Origin: Desmodesmus armatus
Lineage: Eukaryota; Chlorophyta; Chlorophyceae; Sphaeropleales; Scenedesmaceae
Direction: 5' to 3'
Assembly (NCBI GenBank): GCA_007449985.2
Contig: VIIQ02000161.1
Location: 124,001-188,000 of the forward strand
DNA: 64,000 nt
Under the pieces are notes generated by a model. That model was not told the origin of the DNA. It did no database searches and was given only the letters and a program-made list of their open reading frames with translations. The translations under genes and the position numbers were made by a program. Below, piece after piece: positions 12,639 to 24,526 of this stretch. Every line of letters begins with the position of its first letter. The first letter of the stretch is position 1.

Positions 12639-13879
12639 ACAAGTGTTACTACTGCTTTAATACTGTATTTTAGTGACCAACAGGCTACCACGCCTTGCAG
12701 CAGATAGATCAAAACCTCTCGAAAGAAAGCGACTCAACAGGTTGCTTCTTTTCTATTGTTCAGCACCGTGGAATTGACTGTTGAATAACATTCAATAAGT
12801 GGCTTAGCAAGGCTATTGACTGTGTGCTGTGTCACGTGCGCTTGGTCCAAATAGAACCCTGGGGCGGGAAGGACCTGCTTTGTGTCTTGAGAGCCTTTTC
12901 AGAGCCATTGAGAGCACAGTAGAAGACTTCACAACAACCATATTATGTCCAAGCTCATGCATGGCCTTCTGAATTGCGTGTGCCATGGGAGTGCCCCAGA
13001 CGGCCCCAGACCAGTTTGGCCTCTTTGGGGAGCAGCCTCTGTTGAGTGCTCCAGTCTGGACTATTTGCGCATGGATGTCGTACATGTACCGTCCCAACCA
13101 CTTCTGCAAGATGTGGCACAACATGGACAGCGGTGGTGACGCTGGAGGGCAGCCATGCCTCATGCCAGCACAGCAGCATGCAGGAAGTGCCGCGCTGTTG
13201 GCGGCTTGCATGTGCCCTATACGCATGAGTGCCTGCCACCAGGGCACACGAAGGGTTCAGGCTATGGCCTGCATGCCTTGACTTTGTTGTTGCCGCCACA
13301 ACATGCCAGCCTTGTGACGCAGTGGTGCCGATTAGGGTGTCATGACTTGTGCCGACCTAGCATTTCGTCCCACACTTTGCTTACTGACGCCTGTCACCCC
13401 ATACATGGTCCCTTAGCTGAAACCCAACAATTGGACTCATGTGCCCGAGTGCCGCGGCCTCCAACAGGCTTGGTGATATAGGTTGACCATCAAGCCACTA
13501 GTGTGTGGGGTGGGTGCAGCTGGCGCAAGTGGTTGAAGATGAACCCGTTCCATGGCATAGGCGGTGGGGGTGCTGGATTCGACTCCACATGCATGCATAC
13601 ATGCATGCGATTTGAAACCTTCGCCAAAGGAGTCCGTGTCAAGCACATGCGCTTGCAACATTGCGTCCTGCAGATGCCAGCAGGCTGCTTCTTGCTGCCA
13701 ATCCAACATGCCTCGGCTCAGAAACCAACTGCAGCAGCAGCACACTTACAATCCAGTACAGTGCCGCATTGGCAACAGCATTGAACCTCTTTGTGGTGCT
13801 GTTATCCAACAACACATCCCATCATGCATGAGCGCCTGGGACCCAGTGAGCTAGCGCACTATACAGTGCATCCACGTGT
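12639..13879. other. Intergenic region between F-box/LRR copies A and B
   Basis: It contains the promoter of copy A, including the E2F-like site at 12863-12870, and otherwise nothing I can support. Open frames from 12.8 to 13.8 kb overlap on both strands and lack splice-site continuity. Confidence 0.4.
12863..12870 (-). promoter_or_regulatory. E2F-like site upstream of F-box/LRR copy A
   Basis: TTCCCGCC on the minus strand, 225 bp upstream of the copy A start codon. It sits next to a CAGGGTTCT block also found beside the site of copy C. Equivalent sites lie at almost the same distance in all four paralogues. Confidence 0.5.
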
Positions 13880-14471
13880 TCCAGCAGCCATGCATGTCTG
13901 CATGCGAGCTCACTCTACCAAAAATGCATACTGTGGCACACCACCCGGTGCCGCACGCACATGACCCTTTTGCATGAGTGTCCCTGCCAGCACATGGCCC
14001 ATTTTTAGTAAACAAGTGGCAAGCAAAGCATGCATGGCATGCTTCTGCAGGCGTGACACCAGGGCAGTGTGACCCGGTCCTGAGTCAGGCACTTGCTATA
14101 CAATACAGCTCGACTCATCACGAAAAACCAATGTTCATCAGATGCGGCATGCTGCACTTGCTGCAAAGAGCGCAAGGAATTGTGACAAATCATATGTGCC
14201 CAAAGCTGCGCTGCCAGCTGCTGTCCCACCGACAAGCCTCCATCAACCAGCACAAGACGAGGGTCGGTACCGGCCCCTGATCAGCGGTCATGACCGCGGT
14301 CAGCTAGCAGCCCCCAGTCTCAGATGCAGTTCGAGTGCCATTGAGATGGTGCATACTACTATCTGCCAGATTCCTAGTGGGAATCTTGGCCGTGCTGAGC
14401 GAACATCCACACATCCCAGGGATGCCAGCTGCTGGCCCATGATATCACAGGCCGAACCACCAGCATCAGCA
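13880..14471 (-). repeat. Duplicated 3' flank of F-box/LRR copy B
   Basis: It matches 9546-10116, downstream of copy A, with the same landmarks in the same order. No coding sequence is supported. Confidence 0.7.
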
Positions 14472-17400
14472 CTACCATAACTCATCACTCGGACCAGCAT
14501 CTGATGCTGAGTCAGCATTTGATGCTGAGTCAGCAGCGTGGGTCTCATCAGCATCGCTGCACTCACGGGGGTGCAGCACCTTGCTGCGCGCACAGCGGCT
14601 TGCCAGCTGCTGGCTCACACTTTCTGACTGGCAGTCTGGACCAGCCTGCGTGGAAGTGTTAGCAACAGGAAAGGGGGGGGGTGAATGCATGCTGTGGACT
14701 GTGTCTCTGGGACAGTGTTGCAGCCTGCAACCGGGTGCATGGTCCGTAAACAGATCATACGTCCGGGTGGTTCCTTCCTGTGCAGCGGCATGCTGTCTAT
14801 GCAGTGTGCAGGAACAGTCACATACCTGTCCTACCTTTTCATCACTTGAACTGTTGATGAACACGCAACGACTGTATGATGCCACCTCGTTGCTGACGCC
14901 TTGGGCATTGACAGCGTCCATCCACAGGCTGGTCAGGGCTGTAAGCTGGGACAGCTGTTGCACGCCCTTGTCTGTGAAGAAATGACCAGTTGCAGGGATG
15001 CGGAGGGACTTTAGAGCTGTGAGCGTTGCAAGCTCCCCAAGGTGACTGTCCTGCAGTAGCTGGCTGGCCCACAAAGTCAGCTTTGTCAGACGTGTAGCAC
15101 CTTGCAGCGGCAGCAGACTGCATGGCTCTGGCTCCTCGCGCGGTGCCCAGGCGTGGCGTGGCTGTACAGGCCGACTCGGCATGGCAGCAATCGACAGCCC
15201 CTCAAGGTCAGGGCAGCCATACACTAGTCGCTCCAAGTCAGCGGTGCCAAAGCAGGGGCTCTGGTGGGTGTCGTTGCCACAGATGGAATACCCAGAGGTC
15301 TGCTGGATGCCAAGGTCAAGGTGACAGAGGTTGTGTAGGCATGGCAGCACGGCCAAGAGCTCACGCCGCTTGTTGGAATGTAGACCATGTGCATGTAGGG
15401 CAGTCAGGCTGGTGAGGCTGCTCAGGCCGGATGGCTCATGCAGGTCTGTGGCAGGGATGTGCAGGTACAGCAGGCTGCTGCCAGGCATGGATGCGTCGCC
15501 TGTGAGTTTGCCTGGGCCGGCATGGTGCATCTGCTGGGACAGTGCTGCGCTGAAGTCCACCCTGCTTGTTGAGGAGTAGCCATCGGTGTCACCCTGAACA
15601 GAGAGGGACGTGAGACTGGGAGGCAGCGGGTTGAGGTAGGAAGCTGTGCCTAGGGGGTTGCCGATCAGCACAAGCTCCTGCAGGTGCTGCAGGGCACCTA
15701 TACCCTTGAGGGCCGGGCCATCCATGCGGGAGCTGCAGCATGCACACAGGCATTGATGCACACAGCAAAGCACAGCAGAGCAACACCAGGAGCAGCCAGT
15801 GACATTCCTGGACCCAACAGAACAGAGTGAATTGTCTACCGGACGCTAGTAGCGTGTAATGTCCACTTAAAGCGTGTTATAGGCTGCATTGTACTACACA
15901 GTTCGCCGCGAGCTGAGCTGCCGCTGGCTGTGTCACTGAGAGGCTGGCTCATGCCCAACCGCACCTCTAGCCTGCTGACAGTCCTCTCCCTCACCTCTCC
16001 ACCTTGATGAATGTCAGTTGTGGGCAGCCTGCCCAAACCTCTTGCCATGGCTTGTGGTAGGGCGCGAGAATGGTCTCTTGAGCTGTCTCATCCCACACAT
16101 CCATGTGCATGTGACGGAGGGACAAGCGACGCAACTCCTGCAGGCATCAGGACAGGCCAGCACAGCAGCCAACAGCCAGCTGGGCATAGGTGTCATTGCC
16201 ACATGCTGAACCTCTGCTGTTGTTGCATTTGAACCATCACAGCAGTCAATGCTACATGTCACAGCCTCACAGAACCCTGCAGTGCCATGTGCTGAGGCAT
16301 ACCATATGGTTTTACCACCTCCCTAGATGGTAGCCTCACAAAATACCAAGCCAGCTACGCCAAGTTGTTTGATTAGGTACCAAAAGTAGTTCCGTGGTGT
16401 CAGTTGCCCTGCAAACGACCATGCTATGTTGGCAGCACCCCAGTCACCCATGGCAGCAGCGGCAGAGCAGCAGGAAGGGCACAAGTTCCGTGATCACATG
16501 CCGAAACATATTAAGTTGTCTACGTGAATGATTTCGATTACATAGCAACGCCTTTGGCTGCTACGGGACTTTTTGCCCAGGGTTCTGCGATTGGCATACC
16601 CTGACCCTAGGTTCAATATTGGCATACCCTGGGTATTGATTGACACAGAACCACGTCCAGCTGTCCACACGCACGAACCCACCCGAGACCGCTGTGTATG
16701 CGTTTCTCATCATCGCCAACTTCTTTTTTGAGAGGCAGACCCGAGGCACCCGCTCTGGTTGCAATACGATGCAACTGATTGAGGTGCAGCAAAACCATCG
16801 AACAGCTAAACCCGCCCCAGCGGAGTATGCTAATAGTATAACCAAAAGGTATCAAAGCATCCCAGATCCTCCTGGGGCCCGTTCAGTCCCATGATGTTGC
16901 TGCCAAGCTGGTCAAACACGCTGCTGAAGGCAACAACAGTTGCTGTTGCGGAACTGGACAGGCCCCAGCAGGGTCTGGGATGCTTTGTTATCTCCGGAGT
17001 ATACTTTAACCAAGCTCCGTTGGGCCTGGTTCAGCCGGCCTATGGTTTTGCTGCACCTCAATCAGTTGCATCGTATTGCAACCAGAGCGGGTGCCTCGGG
17101 TCTGCCTCTCAAAAAAGAAGTTGGCGATGATGAGAAACGCATACAACACGCTATCAGTGAAGTTGGAGGCAATAGCCAGGGTATGCCAATATTGAACCCC
17201 AGGTCAGGGTATGCCACTTGCTGAACCCCAAGCAAAACGTCCCGAAGCAGCCAAAGGCTTTGCTACGCAGTCGGAACCAATCACATCTACACGTGATAAC
17301 GTTTGGGTATGTGATCACGAACCATTTGCCCTTCCTAATGCTCTTGAGCAGATCTGCTGCTGCTACGTGATGAGTTCCTTTGACTGTGCTCTCTCGTTGC

Positions 17401-18258
17401 CTCAAGTGTGTGAGCTAGGTGCAAAAAAAGTTCTCTAGCAGTTATCAAGATGTTTGGTATTGAGCAAGGTGTCTCCCTGCACCTCAGTGAAGCACAGGTT
17501 ACCGACAGCACCACTGGCCAGTTTTTTGGTAGCACCATGCTACCTCCACACTACATGCCAGGCGCCCTAACCAAGCATAACAAGTCATCACCACATATAC
17601 TAACATCTCCAAAAGTTTGCAGCGTAGCAGATGCCTCTGCCTGTACTTATTGACAAGGCTACCAACTAGGGAGGTGGTAAAACCATATGACTTCATCGCG
17701 ATGTGCTGACCCATTGCTGTTGCTGCATGCAAACCATGACAGCATTTGTACAGCCTTACACCATGCATTGAAAGCAATAATGGTGGGCGCCCCCACCTTC
17801 ATGGAGCCTGCCAGGCAGCTGAGGACTTTGGGCGACATAGTCATGCAGCACAGCTCCAGGGTTGTGAGGCGGGACAATGTTGACATGAAGGGCATGGGCT
17901 CATCTACAAAGATCGGCCCGTTACAGATGGTGATGCCGGTGATACTGTGTCCATATTTACCCATCCAAATCACTTCAGGAGACTCCTGTCGCGGCTCATC
18001 AGCATTCCACTCGCTGCCAAACACCATGTGTATGCCCTCATCTGCTGTCACAGCTCCAGCTACTGTGCTCCACTGCTGGCACACCAACGCAGCTGACCAA
18101 AGGCGGTGTCGTACTGGCAGGTTGCTTAAAACGCTCTGCAGGACATGCTGCAAGCCCAGTGCTGCAGCACATGAGGAGTCTTCCTCCGTGCACAGGACAG
18201 CAGCAGCAGCACCTGAGTGTGCCGATCGTGGCACACATGCATGTGGATGCACACTCAT
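14472..18258 (-). CDS. F-box/LRR protein, copy B (intact), 4 exons, 561 aa
   Basis: Exons 18258-17797, 16137-15995, 15732-14826 and 14645-14472 join in frame (1686 nt). This is the only one of the four paralogues without a lesion, so it is the family reference. Exon 1 carries the F-box (LQHVLQSVLSNLPVRHRLWS...VCQQWS). Exon 2 encodes LRRLSLRHMHMDVWDE and a short Trp-rich segment. Exon 3 holds leucine-rich repeats (ALQHLQELVLIGNPL, LTSLTALHAHGLHS, LERLVYGCPDLEGLSI, LTKLTLWASQLLQ, LTALTSLWMD). Exon 4 has the family motif SVSQQLASRCARSKVLHP and an Asp/Ser/Ala-rich acidic tail. The expected role is an SCF substrate receptor, with partners unknown. Intron 1 is 1659 nt long because of a fold-back element; copy A's is 167 nt. 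Confidence 0.85.
16200..16275. repeat. Direct duplication flanking the fold-back element (left)
   Basis: About 75 nt of intron sequence is similar to 17700-17770 on the other side of the fold-back element; shared blocks include TGCTGTTG, AACCAT.ACAGCA and ACAGCCT.AC. Copy A's intron has only one equivalent (12062-12130), so the doubling is specific to copy B. Confidence 0.6.
16303..17689. mobile_element. 1.39-kb fold-back (inverted-repeat) element in intron 1 of F-box/LRR copy B
   Basis: The ends are a 34-bp inverted repeat, CATATGGTTTTACCACCTCC... at 16303-16336 and its complement at 17656-17689, with one or two mismatches. The inverted symmetry continues inward: 16470-16640 pairs with 17185-17345, 16680-16870 pairs with 16970-17145, and the loop is about 50-60 nt near 16895-16950. 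Both arms can be read as the same peptide (MVLLHLNQLHRIATRAG...) on opposite strands, which shows how similar they are; this is symmetry, not a gene. No transposase is present, so any movement would need an enzyme from elsewhere. The right arm is about 130 nt longer. The terminal inverted repeats point to a DNA-transposon-derived fold-back/MITE-like element, but the superfamily is not identifiable by eye. Confidence 0.85.
17700..17770. repeat. Direct duplication flanking the fold-back element (right)
   Basis: Partner of 16200-16275. The presence of similar intron sequence on both sides of the element suggests either an unusually long target duplication or insertion into a pre-existing small tandem repeat. 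Confidence 0.6.
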
Positions 18259-18483
18259 GTAGCCACCTGGAAAGTGACAGATCTCAGAGTAGCAACAGAT
18301 TGCTCTGCTGCCAGCGGTTGGGGCACGGCTGACCGATCAAACACTTCCGGTGAAGTTGAAACTCGATAGAACTGGTTAGCCTTGGCCAAAAAAATATGAT
18401 GCTGCCAGTAGTGCATTACATCGAGTTCTGATACGTTTAGGCGTTTAGTCGGACTGCAGGTTTTGGCTCAAACAGAACCATGA

Positions 18484-18492
18484 GGCGGGAAA
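18484..18492 (-). promoter_or_regulatory. E2F-like site upstream of F-box/LRR copy B
   Basis: TTTCCCGCC on the minus strand, 226 bp upstream of the copy B start codon. It fits the E2F consensus TTTSSCGC and is conserved in position among all four paralogues. Confidence 0.55.
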
Positions 18493-19135
18493 GGACACAG
18501 CTGCAAGCACATCCCTGAAACCGAGGCTTCACACGCACTGACACTGTCAGACTAAACTAAGAAAACGTCCTGCAGAGTCACATTATGTCATGCACAGCCA
18601 ATGTGACTGCAGTCGACCGCCCTTCAACCTCTGAATGCTTACACCCTGCACAAGAGTTCCGTGAAAAGCTCAGACCAGGCTGGTCTCTGTGCAGTTGGGG
18701 TTGGCAGCTGTCGCCGTTGTTTGCCATCAAGCAGATCCAGCGGAAATGTGTGCTGAGGTGGGCGCAGCAAGTGTGATTGAATATATCTCAGGTGTCCTGC
18801 AGGTCTGGCACAGGTGGTGAGGGTGCTGAAATTGTGTACCTCTGGTGCGTTTCACACATCCATATGGCATGCTATTTCCTCCAGGATCAACCTGTGACAG
18901 TCACCACGGGCACTACTGTGCATCCTGCAGGTGCCACCAGGCGATTGTGCTGCCAGCTCACCCTGCTTTGTATACTGCAGGCGCCACATCTGTTGCATCA
19001 CAGTTGCTTGTCACAAGCCCTGAGGGTATGTCGAGTACGCCAGCATTGAGGGATTACCCTTCTGTTGCTCATCAACCAACTGACCAAGCCGCTTCACAAG
19101 GTGCACCATGAATCAACAACATGGATGGCACCATT

Positions 19136-19140
19136 TTACA
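19136..19140 (-). terminator. Possible polyadenylation signal (TGTAA) of PRP19
   Basis: TGTAA on the minus strand, about 170 nt after the PRP19 stop codon. This pentamer is the known polyadenylation signal of chlorophycean algae. It is short enough to occur by chance. Confidence 0.35.
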
Positions 19141-19307
19141 CAGCAAGAAACCAACACCCCAGCTGTTTGGGTTGTCTCTGGCTGACATGTCCTGCAGCTG
19201 CTGCAACTGCCTTGACCAGCACAGCAATAGCTCATGCTGCGCAAGACCCCACCAACACTACTTTCCTGCAGACTACCCTCCGCTGCTCACACATCCTCGG
19301 GTCCGGC

Positions 19308-22300
19308 TTACTCCTGCATGGCATCCTCTGCCGCAAACACCCGCAGGTTGTGGTCCCCACCACCAACCAGAAGGCTGTTTGCACCAGGGGCCCAAGCAAC
19401 GCTCAGCACGCCCTTCTTAGACACATCCGGCCATGACTTGACCACCGCCCAGTCCTGCGCAGACGTGCAGGAGAGAGTCAGCATGGTGTTGCACAGAGGA
19501 CACTTGAGCATATAGTAGCATAAAGTAGCAATGCTGATGGTATTGCCACGTCCCTCACATGAGGAACTTTACCCGACACAGTTGATGTAGCTCTATCGGG
19601 GGCAGAATAAGAGGCATGCTGCACTAATCCTGCAGCTTGTCATCCTGCCCTGCTCACCTGCTTGGGTGCATACACACGCAGGTCGCTGCCGCCCACTGCC
19701 AGGTACTGGCCACTGTAGTCGTAGATGGCGGCACGGCAGGTGGGCTCGTCATAAGGCTGCAGCTCCCTGCAGGCAGTCAAGACGGCCACATATATGGTGA
19801 GGGCATGCACAAACGGCCCTCGCTAACACTTGCGCGCATGTACGAGCACTCATCATAGCGCATGGGGCGCAACAGCGCTCAGTAATTGCATGCATGCAAC
19901 CCAGTCGCTGCCAATGATTAGCGCACTGCTGCGCATGTGGTGCAATTGATGCAGCCTGCACAGCTGCCCAAGGATGCTGAAGCCATGTGCTGCATGGCTC
20001 TGTAGCTGTGTTTGTTGCCCTTCCCCACATTCCTCCCAACATGGCACAGTTCAACACCATGAGCCTGTACCCACAAAACCCAAGCGGTCACCCTGAACCC
20101 ACTGCCACTCACTTGTAGCACTTCATCTTGCGCAGGTCCCAGATGCTGACGCTGCCTGGTGCCACTGCTGCCACGTGGTAGCCGTTCTCACTGAAGCTGA
20201 AGGAAGTGAAGGGCGCACCACCACCTGGCAGTGGGAGCAGCAGACCACAGCAACATTACTGATACTGTTACATGGTTTGGGCTGAGCCTGAACACCCGCA
20301 GGGAGCCAACGAGGCTCATGGGGCATCAACATCATAGAACGCATCTGATCGCATTACAAACCGCCACCGCAGCATCAGCACAAGCACGGGAGGCAGTTGC
20401 TCTACACCCATGCAGTTATCAACTTGTTGACGCTTGCAGTGCGCTGGACAGCATCATGCTGCGACAGGCTCCTGGTATGCTTCATGAGTGTTGCTGAGCA
20501 CCAAGCGCATGCGCCATCTCACCTGCTTCGAAGCCAGTGACTGCCTTCTGCTGCCTCATCTCCCAGATCTGTGCCTTGGCGTCAGCAGTGCCAATCGCCA
20601 GCAGCAGGCCGTCAGGGTGGAAGGCTGTGCTGACGTAGGGGGTAGACCCAGACATCTGCAAACATGAAGCAAAAGAGCAGGCAAACGACACATGCTGAGC
20701 CCAACCTGAGGTCACAAAGGATCGTCAGTGGTTGCCACCAAATGTATCTGGCAGGGCATGGCTTGCGTAGATCACTGTTATTGAGAGGCAGCCAAGTGAT
20801 GCAGCCCTGCTGTTGTGTTGTAGAAACACATGTTGGTCAGGCCATGCCCCACATGTACCCAACATGTCAACACATGCACACCCATCACCAACCTTCATAC
20901 TGGGACACTGACAAGACCATGCCACACCAGGGATGCATTACGGCACAGCAACCCTGCTCAAGAACCCTCATCAGCCCCATCCATTGGTCAACTTCAATGT
21001 GCGTCGCCACCTCCATACCAGCACACACAAGGCGCCACCAGCTGGGCCCCAACAAACACACCCTACCCCTCTCCAGCCCCACCCACTGCTCACCTGCTTC
21101 AGGCATTGGCCTCCCAACTCCCAAGTCAGCACACACCAAACGCCATGCCAGCACACACAAGAACAAAACCAGGCACCACCAGCTGGGTCTCAACAACCAC
21201 ACACCCTGCCCCTCTCCAACCCCATCCACTGCTCACCTGCTTCAGGCACTTGGCCTCTGCCAGGTCCCACCACGCCCAGCTGGCGTCCGCACTGACCGAC
21301 ACCGCATACTTCCTGCTGGGGTGCAGGGCCAGGCCCCGCACCTCTGCCTCGTGCTCTGTGGCTGCTGCTGCACACGCCCAGCTGCCCGCCAGCAAGCCCT
21401 CCTCCTCGCCCTCAGCCGGGGAGTGCTTCCAGAAGCGCAGGGACTTGTCGTTGCTGGCGCTGACGAGGACGTCACCGTGGCCCCACACTGCTGCTGTCAC
21501 ACGCTTGCTGTGGCCTGCAGGATTGAGGGCAGGTCAAAGCAGCATGCTCGTTTGACAAGGTAGTGTGGCTGATGGGTGCACAGGTGCATGGCGGCCATGG
21601 CAACAGCAGCAAGCTTGTCTGCCAGTGCAGATGGGTATAAAGAACGAGTGCATGCTGTCCACTGGCTGACCACGGCATGCAGCGTTGGAATTAACAGTCC
21701 GCAGCATTCCGCAGCTCCATGTGCCGCAACTCCATGTGCCGAAATGTTTGGTGACATACCTGTGAGTGAGGTGACCTGCCGCTGGTTGGCCAGGTCAAAC
21801 AGCTGCACTGTGGCATCGGCACCACAGGTGGCCAGCAGGTTCGACTGCAGCATGACACGGCACAGAACAGCAGGTGTTGTAAACACTGACGCTTTGGAGA
21901 GGAGCCCTAACATGAACATGAGTGATTGCTTGCCAGTCAACAACACCTCAGATAGCCTTCCGCACATCAAGCCAAGCCAAACTACCGCTGGCAGCATCCA
22001 CACAACTTCCCTAATGCCTGGCGCTTGATCATGAAGAAAGAAAGCTTCAGTAGAGAGCCTCCCAACCTGCTCACAGCACATCCCCTGCACTGCAGCTCAC
22101 CTCTGTGGGGTGCAGCGCCAGAGCCAGGATGCCTGGCTGTGTGGTCTTGTGCAGGGGGAAGCTGCCCTTGAGTGTGAAGGAGGCGATGGCCTCTGGCGTG
22201 GCTGTGCCCTCTGGGATGGCGCGCTTGCGGCGGCCTGACGACAGCTGGGTGTTGGTCTGCGTTGGGCACACGATGGGGCAGAGGGGGAGGTATAGAACAT

Positions 22301-23805
22301 GTGCTCTCAAGTCAGTGTGCCTGCTTGCCGCCACACATGTTGGCCTCCTGACCGCGCTGCGAGCCAGTTCCGAAGTTCGTCACCGCTACGCCCACCCCTT
22401 GCCTGAGAAGAAGCACCAGCCACTGGCAACACCTACATGATCTGTTTGCAGGAACCACAACAACGGCTCATGCTTGCACATCTCTGTGGTGCTTCTCCCC
22501 CTTCCCCCTCCCCTCTTGCGTCCTGTGGGAATCCAAGCTTAGCAGTGGGTTCTGGTCGCCCTCACCTCATTGAGCGTGTTGAGGACCTCATCACCCAGCG
22601 GCTCTGCCTTGCTGCGCTTAGCAGGGCCGCCGTCCTCATCCTCCCCTGCACGCTTGCGCGCCTCAGCAGCTGCTGCAAACTCTGCCCGCATGTCCTCGCT
22701 GCAGGACACACACACACAGCCACAACAGGGGCAACGCATGAGGTGCAGGTCTGCGCAGTGTGATGACACATGAGGACTACAAACCGTGTGACTGGCTGGT
22801 AGCAGCAGTAATTGGTGGAGACAGTGAAAGGCATGCTCTCCACCCACCCTCTGAATCATGAAGCGAATTGCACGTGCGAGCAGTAGAAGCACTGTCATTC
22901 ACATCCCCACCCAGCCAACTACGCTGCTTCCACACCCATGTAGCCCTCTGCCAGCCCCCTTGGGAACTCTGCTGCTACACTCACCGCAGCGTGGTCAGGG
23001 CTGTGCGTGCCTCGTCCCTCTCCTGATGAGCCTGGCAATGACACGGCAGGCTGCATCGTGCTGGTACAGAGCATGGCTCAGCTCTTGGCGGACCTGCAGG
23101 GACAGACACAAGGTGGGCAGGGCAGGGACAGAGCCAGGAGAAGTGCAATCAGCATGTGCACTGCTTGTGCTGACACGTCAGCAGCATACAACACTCCACC
23201 TGCTTGCACCACAGTACACAGGAGAACGCTACTGCTGCTGCGTGGGACACAGCTGTCCCTACATTACTGCACAGCGAAGGCCATGCATGATGTTGCAGTT
23301 GCTGATATTCAAGGGCACACCCCGATGGTGCCTCCCTCTTGATAAACCTGCTGCTGACGGCCCAGGAACTGTGCTGCTGTGGCACCAGCAACCTGCCGCA
23401 ATACTGCATCACTGCTGCTGTTTTTTTTAAGGGGGGCGCATCACTGCTGCTGTTGCCCCCACAGATTCCAGCTGCTATGAAGCTGTTTCTGCTGCACACT
23501 CCACAGCCTCACCGTGTGCAGGTTCTGGCGCAGTGTGTGGTGTTCCAACATGAGCGCGTCCCACTCATCGTGGAACAGTCCCAACAGCCCTGGGATGCTG
23601 GTGGCTGTACTGCTCCTGGGTTTGATGGTCTTGTTGGTGTTGAGGGGCAGCAGGTCTTCCTGGCTGAGCTCCTGCCCTGAAATGGGGTCCTTGCCTGTCT
23701 CTGCAACGTATTTGTGATCAGGCTCTTTTCAAACACATGCCCGCTCTTGATGCTTACGACAGGCACCTCAGGCACGTTGCCTGAGATCGCACACAGCAGC
23801 GCCAT
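19308..23805 (-). CDS. PRP19: Pre-mRNA-processing factor 19 (U-box/WD40 E3 ligase), 10 exons, with two frameshifts
   Basis: Exons: 23805-23513, 23093-22985, 22698-22566, 22256-22101, 21844-21760, 21514-21237, 20655-20523, 20224-20113, 19766-19658, 19454-19308. The N-terminus [28 protein letters not shown] begins a U-box; exon 2 gives the Prp19 coiled-coil segment ([22 protein letters not shown]); exons 4-10 form the WD40 propeller. PRP19 is the scaffold and ubiquitin ligase of the nineteen complex in spliceosome activation. Two single-base deletions break the frame: near 23711-23718 in the U-box, and near 23020-23024, where GAG AGG GAC GAG would follow with one more G. With both counted, the length would be about 518 aa, normal for the family. 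Either the consensus has errors or this copy is damaged. Intron 6 holds a tandem duplication of its own donor. Confidence 0.9.
20268..20340. repeat. Dispersed repeat, copy 1 (inverted relative to 37760-37830)
   Basis: The core GCCTGAACACCC.G.AGGGAGCCAACGAGGCTCATGGGGCAT (20290-20329) recurs in reverse orientation at 37775-37812, and weaker similarity extends about 30 nt to one side. It lies in an intron of PRP19. Confidence 0.7.
21016..21260. repeat. 143-bp tandem duplication spanning the 5' splice site of PRP19 intron 6
   Basis: GCTCACCTGCTTCAGGCA occurs at 21231 (the true exon 6 end and donor) and at 21088, 143 bp further into the intron. CACCAGCTGGG and AACAACACACCC-type blocks repeat with the same spacing. 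The copy brings a duplicate of the last ~20 exonic nt and a GTGAGC donor into the intron. A weaker third unit may begin near 20970. Confidence 0.8.
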
Positions 23806-24526
23806 CGCGGCTGGTCCTGCTGCCCTGCGGTCTGATTAGCTGCCACAGGCGTACTGTGTGGTGCTTGCTGCTGCTGTTGCGGCCTGCCAGAGCAGGGGTG
23901 CTGTCACAGGGGTGGACACCCCGATACTGGTGCCAGACACTCCTGCAGCAACCACAGCAGCACAGCAAGGCGTGGCCAGGCTGGGTGAACCGAAGCCACA
24001 GGCACTGACACACCACCTGGTAGTGTCAGACCAGCGTGTGTGCCAGCCCACGTCCCAAGGCAGTCTGGCTGCTGTGCTTGCTGCTTCCAACCAGGCCAAA
24101 GAAAATAGTTCCATCCTTCGGCAGGAACACGCTGCGCACGAACGTTTCCTCCAAATCACCTGGTTTGAACGTCGCTAAATGCGCATTGACGAGCCCCTTG
24201 CCCTCTGCAAACTTGCGATGGTGATCTGTCTGTCGCCCCCTGTATCGCTGTGCTGCAGAGATGGGGGTTGGTAACGGAAGGACAGCTTGAATGGATCTGA
24301 CACCTTCTCTGTCGAAACAAGGCCGAACAAAGTCACCGACCAGAAACCTGCTGAAAGAACAGATGGTGGTTGCTTTCTCAAGCTCAAAAAGCAATGCTTA
24401 CCACTCGTGATACATATCTATGAAGTTTCTCGCTCGAAAGCGCCTGCAGACGTTGATGTAGACTCAGCCAGAACAGCATAACTGCAGAGGTCCCACCACA
24501 CCTGGACCACCACCTGCAGAACAGCA
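23806..24526. other. Shared upstream region of PRP19 and SWC5 (divergent)
   Basis: About 720 bp separates the two start codons, so both promoters lie here. An open frame of 122 codons on the minus strand (24394-24026) has balanced composition (e.g. FVRSVFLPKDGTIFFGLV), unlike the usual spurious frames of this window. I cannot tie it to a family; it could be a small gene, a 5' exon or a transposon remnant. Confidence 0.35.

Larger units (their letters stand above)
18259..19307. other. Intergenic region
   Basis: It holds the promoter of F-box/LRR copy B (E2F-like site at 18484-18492) and the 3' side of PRP19. A TGTAA on the minus strand (19136-19140) lies about 170 nt past the PRP19 stop and is a plausible polyadenylation signal. 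No gene is supported. Confidence 0.4.

Noticed and set aside
16561..17224. Open frames on both strands of the fold-back element sharing one peptide
   Set aside because: The same peptide appears on opposite strands because the arms are inverted copies; there is no start context, splicing or family match.
20664..21563. 299-codon plus-strand frame, Thr/Pro/His-rich
   Set aside because: Antisense to PRP19 exons 6-7 and the tandemly repeated intron; its repetitive Pro/Thr composition comes from the duplication.
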